This document shows, in pieces, positions 24,915 through 38,900 of a DNA stretch of 64,000 bases; position 1 is the first letter of the stretch; the number at the start of each line of letters is the position of its first letter. A program made the translations under genes and the position numbers. The stretch is from Siderastrea radians (lineage: Eukaryota; Cnidaria; Anthozoa; Scleractinia; Rhizangiidae): NCBI GenBank assembly GCA_964017195.1, contig OZ024888.1, positions 13,974,201 through 14,038,200 of the forward strand, read 5' to 3'. The notes beneath the pieces are model-generated. The model was not told the DNA's origin, did no database searches, and saw only the letters and a program-made list of their open reading frames with translations.

Positions 24915-26456
24915 TTACAAAGTAGTATCCCAGATTTCATTTAAATACCACAGCTCCTCCAGGAGATCTCGAACTTGTGACGCATTTGGTCGAACATCCG
25001 GGTCTTGCTCAAGACATATTTGCATAACTTCTTGAAGCTGGCAAAAGGGAGAGAAATACGAAATAAATGAAATAAAGTGTCACTAATATAAAGTGATACT
25101 TTAAATAAATGAAATAAATTGTCGCTAATATAAAGTGATACTTTAAAACCTTGACTGTTTCTTACAACAGACTCACGGACTTGCTTTTTAATTATAATGA
25201 CTACCTACTCTATGGAAACGATAGATCTCTCATCTATGTCTAAATCAGGGCATACAAAGGTACGTAATGTAGCGTAGTTTTGGCGGACCTAACGAAAGCA
25301 AACCAACAACATTTGGTGAAATGTACAGGTAAAAGGAAGAGTTCGTGGGGTACCTCTACAAAATCTTCAGAATCGCGGCAGTTCTTCATCATCTCAACCA
25401 ACACAAAGCCGAACTGAAGAATGTTCTTTCCTAAAATGTCTTTCACTGAGTGGCCGTCTTTTATAAAGTCGGGAAAGTCCTGAGAGACTTGTTGAGCTGA
25501 TCCAAATCCGCCCAAGACAGCTGTTATTGGAGGAACCTAATAAAAATAAACGTCAGTTTATTAGTTGGCGCAGCATTTAAGAGGTTCAAGCTCGGATACA
25601 TGATTACATGTTGGTGTAAAGAGAATGTCTGGAGCTTATATGGTGGATCCATCTCGACTTGAACAGGGAAGCACACAAAGTGTTCTCGGATAGAACTTTC
25701 TCGAGGTGCGCAAGGTCATTTCGGATTATATTAATTTGTGTTAGCCATATCAGAGGATTCAGCACTACGGGGTTGTCTTCTATTGAGTAAAGTTGAATTC
25801 AACGTGGTAATTTATTTTCATAGAATATTCACCCACATGAAGACTAGAAAGAGTCTAAGAGCACTGAATTAAATCATCATCAAATCCTAATCATTACATC
25901 ATTAAGTCAAGAAGACGGTCGCACAAAACCTGAAGTGACAGACTCGATCAACAACCAGAAGTGTATGTCAGTTTTTAGCCTGCAATAGCTCGAAACGTAT
26001 CTGAAGATCGATAAATGTTCTCTGAGCCGTTTTCTGAGGGTATGTATTATCTTCTGTTTGTATTTCTTCCAGAACTGGAAGGGAAAGCAATCTTGCAGAT
26101 GTTGGAATTGAGTTCAATGCGGCAGTCATACGCGCTAAGGTTTTTTTCTTGAATTTTTCAGAACGATTTTTCCTCTGCCCCTCCGTTTTCAATAGCTGTA
26201 CGCATTTTTGACACACGTTTGACGAGTCTGTTGCTATGGTTACGAGATAGTGAGTGTGGGGGTGTGACTTTGCTTGTACTTCCGAGGATTAATCTTTTGT
26301 CTTATGGTAACACCTTATCAACAAAACGGAAGTTCGCTTTCTAACTTGACGTGTTTTTGAATTCCAACTGTATTCTGTCAATGTATATATGTATTTCGAG
26401 GATTTTATTTGATCCATGTAATAATTATGGTCATTTATTCAGTTGCAGCGGTGTAG

Positions 26457-26494
<38 letters not shown>

Positions 26495-26633
26495 TTCTTG
26501 AACTTGAATAGAACGATATCAATATCGATTATCAACGATATTGATATTGCCTGATGAGTGTGGTCGTCCTTTGATCACACGAAACAGCGTTGTCCCAATA
26601 AAACGATGAATTGAAATCTGTCTACTTTTGATC

Positions 26634-26702
<69 letters not shown>

Positions 26703-27413
26703 TCTTGAACTTGGTTTGAATGTATTTCAGAGAGCGCTCAACTCTTAGAGGAGCATTGACAATTATAATAAACTGGTTCAAGACTTCAGAGGTAGTGCAT
26801 CGTGCACTGCACCTTTGGGTATACTCAAAGGCCCTGTCCGGGGAACTTATTACGGTCATTATTGTTTAAGGGCCCCCCCCCCCCCCCCAGGCCTCGATTT
26901 GGGATTTTGTTATGATCCATGTTTGCGTAAGCGTAGGTTGCTTTCCTTTTGACTGCTCTTTCTTTTGCCGCATTGCAAATGTCATCTTATTTGCATTAGT
27001 AGTTTTTAGTTTTTAGTCTTATCCGTCATCTTTTGTTAATTATTTTTATAGTAGCATATTTCCGGTCTTTTGTTAAATTTTTGCCTTGTATCGTTCATTT
27101 ATTTAGTGTTGTACCTGTATCTACACCTTATAATTACGTTTAATTGTTAGTTTTGTTTAGTTTTCCTTTTTTCGTTATATAATCGATGTACTATATTGTT
27201 TTTATTTTTCAATGTTTTTTATTAGTGTCACTTATCCTCGTTTTGGCATTGTTATAATCACGCCGGTTACGTAACACATAGCTTTGAATGGTATTTTGTG
27301 TCTTGTTTTGTACTGTAATCTTATTTAAGGTAGATTTGATAAGTTCAATTTTTCATTACATTTTTTAACTTTTCAGTCGTCAGAAGTTGTCCGTCCTCGC
27401 TTTCCTTCAACGA

Positions 27414-27463
<50 letters not shown>

Positions 27464-27775
27464 TCGTTGAAGGAAAGCGAGGACGGACAACTTCCGACGA
27501 TTAAAAAGTTAAAAAATTTAATAAAAAATAAAAACGTTTCGGTCTTAGACCTTCATCAGTTACATGAAACTGATGAAGTTTCATGTAACTGATGAAGGTC
27601 TAAGACCGAAACGTTTTTATTTTTTATTAAATTTTTTAACTTTTTAATCGTCAGAAGTTGTCCGTCCTCGCTTTCCTTCAACGAGTTTTAATTCCATGCA
27701 GTGAGGCTTGGACTGTGAATCTTTGATCCTCCTGACGCAGTGGCATTCTTTGTTGGCCTGAGGCAACCATTAACT

Positions 27776-27817
<42 letters not shown>

Positions 27818-29963
27818 CAATCTGTGAAAGCTGAAATATGGTTTTGGTAAACTGTTGGGATAATTTTGAAATTGGCGTGAGCTGAAAATGCATCTGACGC
27901 TTGTGTATTCGGGAAAGAGCCGAATTAAAAGCAAGAAACAGGAGCCTCTTGCAGACAAGACGAATACCTTTAACTACACATAAAGAAAAGGAACGGGCTA
28001 AAACATTAGTTTCAATCGAACAAAGGGGGAAAAATGTTAGAAGAATGATATTTCCGCAGATACTAGATAACATTCATTCTCCGTATCAGGAATGATGGCT
28101 ATTTCTTGTGTACAGCACGAAGCAATAGCATTAATTTCCCTCGTTTTCTTTTAACTGCTGCTGCTTATTTATACAAAACAACACTCGTTACATTTCTACC
28201 ATCTTACCCTTAATCCTCTTCCCATCAACACACTGGATGTTGTTATGTTGTTATGGACGACGCCCTTTTGTTCCATGTACTGTATAGCACAGATTAAGTC
28301 GATGGCTAGCACTAAAAGCGCGTCGAGGTTCAGAACAATTTCGCTGTTCTTCAAAAAATCGTCCAATGTCGTGTTTGCGGTGAAGTCGAAACATAGTAGG
28401 CTGTGTTTAAAATAAAAACGGTAAGAAAATGGTTTAATAGGGCGATACATTATTGTGATTACTTTTTGTCCACCTCAAGCCATGCCCATTCATCGCTAAA
28501 TTAGTGTGGAATTAAAAGGAAAAAAAGAGGCAATGAATTATGTATATTAACTTGTACATTCATCTGTTCACCATCAACGGATTTAATACGAACGCACAGA
28601 TGAACCAGCTCCCAGTTAGAGTGCTGCACCGGTATCGCATGGTCATGGGTTCGAATCTCATTCAAGCCTGATTTTTCTTTCAACTTCTTTCTTTCACCTT
28701 CATCTTTACTGCGGTGATCGTCATCATTTCTCAGAGGCAATAAAAGCAGTCAATCTTTAGCGCTATGAACTATTTGCCATAATTTTGTGTTCATGTACAT
28801 GCATTTTCATCTGCTCATAACTACATTTACGTGGGGTTACTATCGGGAACAATAAGAGAATGCGGGCGATAGAGGGCCTGAGTTTGTATGGTGTCGGGGA
28901 TGTAAGGACTGTAAGCAATTTTACTTACACATGGGCTTTTAATTTTTTTCGCTTAAATTCTACAGACTGCTTAAACGAGATTTCTCTTACAATGAACTGT
29001 TCTTGAGTCGAGGAAATCCATTTCGCTTGTAATTTAGAACACACTCCTCAGCTAGGAAAAGACAAGGAAAAGAAAATATAGGGTCATGTCAAGATTGAAA
29101 ATCAATTAGTTGATTGAAACAAAACCTTAACACTAGAACGAAGGTGACGCCAGCAACGCAAGGTACATCAAAGTTTCAAAATTTTGATATCGTTTCTCTG
29201 GCTACGTTGTGACATACCAATCTTGGTAGATCGTTGAGATTTGGTGTTGGTGCGCCCTGCTAGTTCAGGCTTACACGGAAGCCTCTGAGTTTGTTAATAG
29301 TTCATTCAGAGCACAAAGAGTACAAAGAGGAAGGGTTGATCTAGACTACAAGCGGTGGCTCTTTCCGCTAAGGGATAGTCGAGCAAAAAGAACACGCAAG
29401 TGAGCACGGAAATCGCCTGCCGCATAGAAACGTGACACGTTATGATGAGCTGCTGGACAACTGTTCTTCCTGCTTGACTATCCTTGAACGTAAAGAAAGA
29501 AGGTTGATCTTGTTTCATTGCATTCAGGTCTTAGTGGCACAAAACGTTACAGCAGAACCTGAATTGAACGTAAATTTGAACAGGGTCAGCTTTAAACGAG
29601 AAACTGCAAAATCACTGCATTGGTGGATTACTAGAAGCTTTTTGTGCTCTTTTGACTGAAAATTTCTTAATGTCAACTGATGAACTTTCCAAGAAGTCCC
29701 AGCAAAACCTAACTCTGACTGGTTTGAATTTATAATAATAATTTTGTAGTGGTATAAATTACTTGTAAGAGAAGACAAACGCATGTTAACATACTTGTAC
29801 AGTGCCAGCAGTATTTGAGAATATTTGGGTGCCCTCTTCCAGTTTGGAGCTCCTTTACGATTTCTGTCTCCTTTCTCCAATTGTCCTCCTTTGTTTTCGA
29901 AAAATGTTTTATCAGTCGCATAGGCGTGTCCTTTCCACTGCCAGACCATGCTACAACAAACCC
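24915..29963 (-). CDS. Exons 29-33: protein pseudokinase domain
   Basis: Exons 29963-29795, 29051-28991, 28400-28208, 25536-25354 and 25037-24915 join without a frame break. The N-lobe has [12 protein letters not shown], a beta-3 lysine candidate in MRLIKHFSK, the helix-C glutamate region ETEIVKEL and HPNILKYCW. The hinge side has [20 protein letters not shown], then [14 protein letters not shown]. The HRD motif is HNN (catalytic Asp lost) and DFG is GFG within [11 protein letters not shown] (metal-binding Asp lost). C-lobe: [17 protein letters not shown] and [20 protein letters not shown], then TAA. The family looks tyrosine-kinase/TKL-like but is divergent. By known rules for both motifs it should not transfer phosphate. 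The TA repeats, SINE and satellite lie in its introns. Confidence 0.85.
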
Positions 29964-32900
29964 CTAAAAGATAGAGAAATAACTCACGCATGTATAGATG
30001 TACTGTAAATTAATTGCACATGCTATTTAGCAAAATATATACGATTCAATACAGCGGCCGTATGTATATGAGGATCTAAAATAACTTATAACAATAAACT
30101 TATAACGAAATAATTATAACAATACAAGCTCACTTTTTCTATGTTACAACCCTTAAGGCTCGTTCACACGAGCGTCGCAAACGCAAATGCAAGCGGAAGC
30201 ACAAGCAAACACACGTGTAAACTACCCCAACGCAAATGCAAGTAAGTGCAAACGCAAAAAATGGAAAGTTTTCATTTCCTTGTGCTTGCATATGCGCTTG
30301 CGTTTGTATTTCACACGTGTGAACAGGGGCAACGTAAATGCAAGTGCCAACGCAAAGGCGAACGCAAGAAATGGAAAGGTTTTCTTTTCCTTGCGCTTGC
30401 ATATGCACTTGCGTTTGTATTTCACACGTGTGAACCGGGGCAACGCAAACGCCAACGCAAAAAATGGAAAGTTTTCATTTCCTTGCGCTTGCATTTGCAC
30501 TTGCGTTTGTATTTCACACGTGTGAACCGGGGCAACGCAAACGCCAACGCAAAAAATGGAAAGTTTTCATTTCCTTGCGCTTCCATTTACACTTGCGTTT
30601 GTATTTCACACGTGTGAACCGGGGCAACGCAAACGCCAACGCAAAAAATGGAAAGTTTTCATTTCCTTGCACTTGCATATGCACTTGCGTTTGTATTTCA
30701 CACGTGTGAACCGGGGCAACGCAAAGGACAACGCAAGAAATGGAAAGGTTTTCTTTTCCTTGCGCTTGCATATGCACTTGCGTTTGTATTTCACACGTGT
30801 GAACCGGGGCAACGCAAACGCCAACGCAAAAAATGGAATGTTTTCATTTCCTTGCGCTTCCATTTACACTTGCGTTTGTATTTCACACGTGTGAACCGGG
30901 GCAACGCAAACGCCAACGCAACAAATGGAAAGTTTTCATTCTTGCGCTTGCATATGCACTTGCGTTTGTATTTCACACGTGTGAACCGGGGCAACGCAAA
31001 CGCCAACGCAAAAAATGGAAAGTTTTCATTTCCTTGCGCTTCCATTTACACTTGCGTTTGTATTTCACACGTGTGAACCGGGGCAACGCAAACGCCAACG
31101 CAAAAAATGGAAAGTTTTCATTTCCTTGCACTTGCATATGCACTTGCGTTTGTATTTCACACGTGTGAACCGGGGCAACGCAAAGGACAACGCAAGAAAT
31201 GGAAAGGTTTTCTTTTCCTTGCGCTTGCATATGCACTTGCGTTTGTATTTCACACGTGTGAACCGGGGCAACGCAAACGCCAACGCAAAAAATGGAAAGT
31301 TTTCATTTCCTTGCGCTTCCATTTACACTTGCGTTTGTATTTCACACGTGTGAACCGGGGCAACGCAAACGCCAACGCAACAAATGGAAAGTTTTCATTC
31401 TTGCGCTTGCATATGCACTTGCGTTTGTATTTCACACGTGTGAACCGGGGCAACGCAAACGCCAACGCAAAAAATGGAAAATTTTCATTTCCTTGCGCCT
31501 GCATATGCACTTGCGTTTGTATTTCACACGTGTGAACCGGGGCAACGCAAATGCAAGTGCAAACACAAGATGGAAAATACTCGTTCCATGCCTTCGCGGT
31601 TTGAGTTCAAACCAAAATGGCGTCCCCCCTCAGTGACATCTGATGAAAAACGTGCAGAGAGCGTTACGAAGTATCTGGTTCTTTACGATGAAAGTTGCGC
31701 TGGATTCAGAGAAAAACTGAAACAAACAACTTGCATGGACTGATGTGGCTAAAGACGTGGGACTAGAAAACGGTATGTTGTACAATACGGAGGGAAATAA
31801 GTTATAAGTTGTGCAGAAAATGGAACACATTTATGATTAGTTTACAAACACAATAAAATGGTAATATTTTTCTATTTTTTTTCTTTTTACACATTTTTCG
31901 TTCCCGACTGCTGGTCTGGGGTAACGAGGATTCTGGGAACAAGATTGCCGCCATCTTGGGATACTGAAATGCGCGTGCCTATCTCATACTGCTTGCGTTT
32001 GTGTTTGACGTGTGAAGCAGCCTTTCGAACATTACACGAATACCTTCTTAATTGCATCCCTTGTCATAAAATATATAACTGACTGACCCCCAGCCACTTG
32101 CATTTTAATCACGATAATATCACAAATAACAAGCAACAGCTGTTCTTACCACTGAATAAGAAGTCTCATCCGGGAATACGTTTGAGATTTCGATCAGTTC
32201 CAAATCCGTCTCAGGCCCCTCGCATTCCGAAGTTAGATCTAAGTGTCCCGTTGAAGTGCTGGGAAATAGTGATGGGCTCAAACTTGACGCAAGAGTCGTC
32301 TGGGAAACACTCGAAAGTACTGTGTTGTGATGTGGTAATGGGTTCATCGGGATACCTTTTATTGCTAAAATCAAATGACATGCATATAGCTTCAATTAAA
32401 GTAGTGTCTGTCCGTTACAGCTCTGTGTTTTAGTTATCAGGTTATGCAGGCCTTTCCAACGAAATACACACATTTCGTGTTTTTTCGGTGCAAATAAACA
32501 GAACACTTCTGGAAAAGAAAATTAGGCATTAATTGTTATCCAGAATTTCGAAGGAAATTTTGCTTTTGAATTTTTGCTTTCGAAGGAAATTTTGCTTTTG
32601 TCAGTTCGATTCGCGTTAGCACTAAACAGGAATACGTCTTAGCTAGATTAAAGTCACCTTTAATCTGAGAAATTCAATAACAGATTGAGAACACTAAAGA
32701 TGAAAAGAATAAACGAATTTTGAGGCATTTCTTAAAGTAATAGCAGGTACGATCACATGCATCTAAGAAATGTCGTGTGTTATTTACGCAATGGAAAACT
32801 TTTTCCCTGTTTGCATAGCCTGATATAAACACGAGAGGGAGTTAGTGGCCTTTTTTGTGTGTTCATCGAATGTCACTTAGGCGAGAACGGAAATAACAAA

Positions 32901-35900
32901 CCTTGTGTCTTCTTTGGTCGTCGAAATTTTTTTCCTAAGAAACTGGTCAATGAATCCCTCTGTTCACCAACTTTTTTCCTCACGAGCGGAGTGGAGAATG
33001 TATACAGTATGGGGTTAATTGAAGAGTTTACTGGAAGGACGAACACAGCAATCCAGACATAGGCTTGTTTTTCAGGATCATGAAATTTGCCGAGTATAGA
33101 TAGGAGACCGATAAGGATGACAGGCATCCAGCACAAGAAATCAGTTAAAATAATAAACATCATTCTCCTAGCCATCTGCGATTCTCTGTTCATGTTAGTT
33201 GACCTGACCTGTTTTGAAACGCCCTTTACGGTGAAGAACATCGTAATGTATGCAAAAAGAATATAAACAAAAGAGATAAAGTTAAGTACGACGAAAATAC
33301 CGACGGCATATTCCCAGCCAGCCTGTCTTTCTGTTGACAATTGAAGAGGAAGGCAAACGGCTGATTTTCCATAAAATCCAACGTTTCGCTTTTTGTCAAA
33401 GAAGTATTCCAAACCAAATGTTGGAATTACCGATATCATAATTCCAAAAATCCAGATTCCTCCAACAACAAAGTAAGCAAATCCGCGGTTCATTCGTCTC
33501 ACTTTGAATGGGAAGACAATACAGATGAGTCTATCGGTTGTGATGAGGGTCAACATGAGCACGGAGACCTCGCTTGATACCATGGACAAGATTCCAGTGA
33601 ATGCACATGTCATGCCAGATCTCCAGTTAATATCATGTTTAAAGTACTCTCCTTGCCACTGGGCGTCTTTGATCGCAATGGTGAGCAGATAAACACCCAT
33701 AAGTAGATCTGAAAACGCCAGATTTGTCAAAAGAAAAGAGTGTACTTTGTTGTCTTCTTTTACAAATACTCGCATGAAGATGGCAAAGAGATTACCAAGA
33801 AGTGCAGAAAGTCCCAGAATCCAGATACAAACTTGAACTGCTTTGTTTTTCATCATATCAGAACAGCTAGAAAATTCATCTTTCGGTGAACTGCAGCGAA
33901 CGCCAGGCACTGCTTTTTCAGCATAACAACAGAGAATGAACTGATCAAGATAACTAATAAAAATATGGAGAAATAAAAAACAAACAAACAAAAAAAATCA
34001 AAATGGGTGTAATTATTTGCTTAAAATGTAGGCTTAAAAGAACTTAAGTGAAATAACTCATATGGACCATGGGCAATGAAAACAGCTATTACACGATCAA
34101 GGTCACTTGCTTGCTATCTAAAAGTAAAAGATTAGACAATGTAGGCTTTTTATTCAGAACGTTGACAGTCACGAAGTGAACGATGTTTGAAAAATACACA
34201 TAAAGTCACCAAGTTCCTTAAATAAAGACACGTATGACTTTATGGTATGTTCTCATTGACTGTTATATGGAAAGAAAACTTGTAATTCTGACTCACATTT
34301 CTGTAAGGCTTTGAAGTCCATTGAAAACGTCTGGTGGAACGTTTTTCAAACTGAGAGAGTTATTTTTAAGATTTCTGAAAATAACAAAAGCATCTCTACA
34401 GTTATTACATAACTCGCGATTTAAAAAATGCACGAACAGCTCGCTTTTGCATGATACGTTTCGTACATTATGATACGTGAATACTGTATTAAGACGTTCA
34501 TCATAGGACTAGAGTTGGTTGTTGATTAACCTGTTGCTAAAAGTGCTTGATAACAATACACCAGTTCGACTAACATTGATCTTTATACAGTATAAATTCT
34601 GTTCTTCCTAGGCGATTATTCGCCATGACGTTCATAAGCTTGCAATAGTTAAACTTACAATTTCTCCAAGGAGGACAATCCAGCAAATGTATAAGAGGAC
34701 AACTGCCGAATCCTGTTGTTATTAAGGTACCTAGAATCAAAAGTATTTGTGATATTTTTGGGCATGATTTTGATACAAGTTTAGTGTGCTCTAATACAAA
34801 CTTACGAAAAACAAACTAACCAATTAATATGGGAAAAAAATATTTAGGCTTGTGGGGGTATACAGCAAGCTCCTTTTTATTACTTTCCCTGCTTTGTTTG
34901 TTGACTGCATTAGCATATTGACATCCGAGGATAGTAGCATACACTGTCCTAAAGCCACTTGGAAACTCTCTCATTTAAAGTTTAGTCATTGTTTGGCTGC
35001 TACACGCCGAACATAATTATTCTTGGTGTTCATCATTGTGATAAAAAGAATTTGCTTGGATGAGCAACACTCAGAAACAAAGGAGTTAAACGGAAGGGAA
35101 AAACAAACATCGAAAACAATTTCTGGACCTACAGTACTCTCCTGAACAAAGTTATCGAGAAAAAGCAATCTATCGACATCTAACTTTCCTTGAAGATTTT
35201 TCTCACTGCTGTGTTGAATATATTAAAAGAGCAGTTTTGTGGTGACGTCACATGACGTCACATGAAAACCAGCAATTGCATTAATCAAAAATGCAAAATC
35301 TTAAATTTGACATGTTAAGTATATGGTTAACAGTCACAGCTGGGACCAAACTGCAAGCAAAGTAACGAGAGTCGGCAAGCGTAGACGTACACGGGGATGC
35401 TTTTATTGATATGCGATGGCTTTTGATATTTTATTCAACTGAAAGGTGTTGACAGTTTTCTGATTTACACAGTAAATGCATCGAGCATTTTGTTCATTCC
35501 ATTACTTCCGCTGAAACTCTTTGGCAGTGTTCGAGAGATACCCACTTCTTTCACTAAACATACGTTTGCTGTCAGATGGTCAAACGGAGAAGAGCAATGT
35601 ATTTTACTTACAGTATTTTAAGCTTCGATAAGCCTATAAAGACGTTATCAGGCAGTTCTTCTAATAGATTCCGTTGAAGATATCTAAGTGAAAAATTTAA
35701 GACAGGTTAAGAGAAGAAAGACCTGGAACTTGCAAAAAGCACCTAGAAAAACGAGTTTCTTCTTGTTTCACTTACAGGTGTTCTAAGTTTCTTGTCCCAT
35801 TGAACGTTTCCTTGTGAATCCTGGTTATCTGGTTCTCTCTGAGGCTTCTACAAACACGAAATGGAAAAAAAGTGACTATACATGTTTCGATTCTGGAAAT

Positions 35901-38900
35901 CACTTAACTTGAGTTCCAGCAATATCTATGTATATGTATTGTGCAACAAAAACCAAAGAAATTACAGAGCTAATCACGAGCACAAGTAATTAAAACTTCA
36001 GCCAATCGCGTAGCCTAGTACAACCATGATTGGTTTTCTAGCCAATCGAAACACACAACACACAAATCAAATAAAAGTCACCGGCCGCAATTGGTTTTAG
36101 TTTTGCAGCTGATTGGCTGCAAAGCTCGCGGGAGTTTTTAAACCAATCAGAGAGCAAAGTAAAGTAAAACCAAAGCAATTAACCAATACCTTTCTCTATT
36201 ACTGACTTACAGTGTTTTCAGCGAGAACAATGAAACGAGAGCAGTCGACGGAATGCCTTCAATCAAATTGTAACTACAGTCCCTATTCAAAAAACAAAAC
36301 AAAAACAAAAGTCAACAAAGCTATACAAACAAACAAGGGGGTCAGTTTCTAAAGAAACTGTTGCTGCGTCAGCGGGGGAGTGAAACACAAAACCTTGGAT
36401 TTATCAACTGAGTAGATAAGGTAAATTGGCCATCGTAGAGAAATTGAAATCTGACGTTTCGAGCGATAGCCCCTCGTCAAAGCGAATCAAGGAAAAAAAC
36501 CCACAATTCCTTGATTTGCTCTAACGAAGGGCTAAAGCTCGAAACGTTAGCTTTCAATTTCCCTACGGTGGCCAATTCACCCTATCAACTCAGTTGACCA
36601 ATCCAAATTTTCAAGCTACACAAACCATAATCCAGATTCCTACTTACAAAGTCTGAAGACTGCTCATATTGTCCAAAATGCCGTTAGGAAACGTCCGAAT
36701 GAAATTTGTGTCAAGCTTCCTGTAACAAAATATATTCGGAAGAGTGCAGTGTACCATCTCAGAGCACATGGCAAAAAAATATACAAAACCAAAGATTTCC
36801 TAGATAAGTTGTTATTATTTACACAATAACCAATATGATATTTTTTCCAGTGTTTCGATACGTTGCGAATTGAAGCCTCCACTTAACATTCAGCTAATTT
36901 GGACACGGGACTACTACTGCGCCATCAGCTACTTAAACACCAGTTTCCTAGCGTATATAGACTACAAGGAATATTTGGTTGAGATGCTAGCCACCCCAAA
37001 GGTACACTTAACCCTTAAAGCCCTGATATAAAAATGCATTTTCTTCTCACTGTTCTCCATGGAACTAGTAAGGAGAATTTCTCTAAATATCAAGACATCT
37101 CATCCTTGGCGATCAATTCGTTTATTCTCTTCACTTGAATGTTTGAACAGGTCATAATGTGAAGGGAAATTTCCTTTTTTTCACTGTCAATGCTTAACGG
37201 GTTAGTGGTTAACCCTTACCGGTATTAACACACCTGGCTTGAGAGAGGCAAGGCAAGACAAAAGCTTTTTCTAATTTAAAAAGGCCTCAACGCGATGGAA
37301 GAGACCTAGAAAACCCACATAAGTCTTTGAAAAGCTGTTAGTATTAATGCCAATGAGGCCCCATTAGGGGTTATGGGGATACGGGATATTAGCGGAGGGG
37401 ATACGGGATACCGAAGGAAAAAATTATAGGGATACGGGATATTTGAAATAGAAATATTGGGATATTCAATGCGAAGTTTAGGGATACAATACTGCACAAT
37501 AAAAGGGATATGGGATATTTCACGAAAAAGTTAAAGGGATACGGGATACCCAGACTCCCCAAATGGGGCCTCGCCGATGCAAAAGTTTAAGCTCATCCTG
37601 ATAGAACAATAACATGATCAATCGACATTCAGTTAGTACTTTATTAGCTAATGAATTGGAAGTTGCTGACACTTTCTTTGCAACTTTCTGTGAACATGGT
37701 TTCCACTTACAAGGCTTCAAGTGAAGAGCCATTGCCAAATGCTCCTCTTTCTATTTTGAAAATACGGTTTCCACTCAGGTCCCTGTAGATGTTTCAGATA
37801 AAACTCAGAGTTACTATCTACAGCCTCCGATTATTTTAGATCTAGTAACGATTTTTTTAAATCTATTTAGCGGTTTGTCTTGGTTTAGCCTGAAAAATGG
37901 ACAACTGGCACAGCCTCTATTCACCCCTCTACTTGCTCTACCAGTCAATAAATAACTTGAATTTTCAATATACAAAAAAATCATAATTATTGAAACATGT
38001 AGCTTAACAAATACTTAAGTCCTTTGGAAAACAGGAAATGTAATCAAATAGTGAGTGAGACAAAAAATGCCTTCCGGCATTTCAAGTGACTTATCCCAAG
38101 AAGTTTCTTTCTAGAACCGTTTTACTGGTAAACTATACATGTCAGTCATCGACTCCAGAAGTCAAATAACTGCCTTATAATTTTTCTTCTCCAAGATGAT
38201 GTCTGTCATTGAGAAGCAACAAGGTAAACCAGCTAATCCAGTACTTACAAGTACTTCAACCTGTAAAGACCAGAAAATGCTTTCTTGTGTAGACAAGAGA
38301 GTTTATTCCTCTGAAATAGTCTGCCGAAATAACGCAATAAACATGTTAAAACAAGGCTATGCACTAAGACCACCAGTCCATAAGAAATATTGCCGGAATT
38401 CTGAAACAGTATTTAACTAGTTTAATTTGTCGCTGCCATTTTAGTTGAGACTCATTATTCATATCTAAAGAACGACAAAGCAACCAAGGGTCTGGCAAAT
38501 CGAGAAGTTTATTTAGGGAAAAGCAATTCGCTACATTGTGTTAGATCCAAGGGGTATTAATTGAATCATTACATTTCGAGTATGCTTGTTTGTCCTATGT
38601 AATTTATTTCATTAGGAGTAAAGTAGGTCAAGTCTGTGTCTCATCAGGGCCCAAGTTATTAGGAGCATTAATACTTCCCTCTTGATGGTATACTAGTCCA
38701 TCACAGGAGTTCTTTCAAATATGAAAGGTAAGCACTTTTAGCCCTACCAAGAGGGAAACAGCGTATAGTTGACTTACATTACGGCTGTGTTCAAAGGGAT
38801 GTTTCCCGGCACAGCATTCAGTTCTCGTCCCTTCTTAACTGTGACCACCATATCACGACGCGTGGGAGAAATGAGATTACACTCGCAACTGGAGGGACAA

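Noticed and set aside
26351..28073. ORFs with IYIYIY runs
   Set aside because: They read through TA microsatellites.
28501..28740. 79-aa ORF with [13 protein letters not shown]
   Set aside because: This is the typical false ORF across the antisense B box of a tRNA-derived SINE.
30170..31580. CRISPR-like array of regular repeats
   Set aside because: Units are contiguous 90-93 bp with no unique spacers, in intron-rich animal DNA. It is a satellite, not a CRISPR.
30139..31636. Many overlapping ORFs of 80-140 aa on both strands
   Set aside because: Each ORF repeats the 92-bp unit in a different frame. The unit lacks stops in several frames because of its composition.
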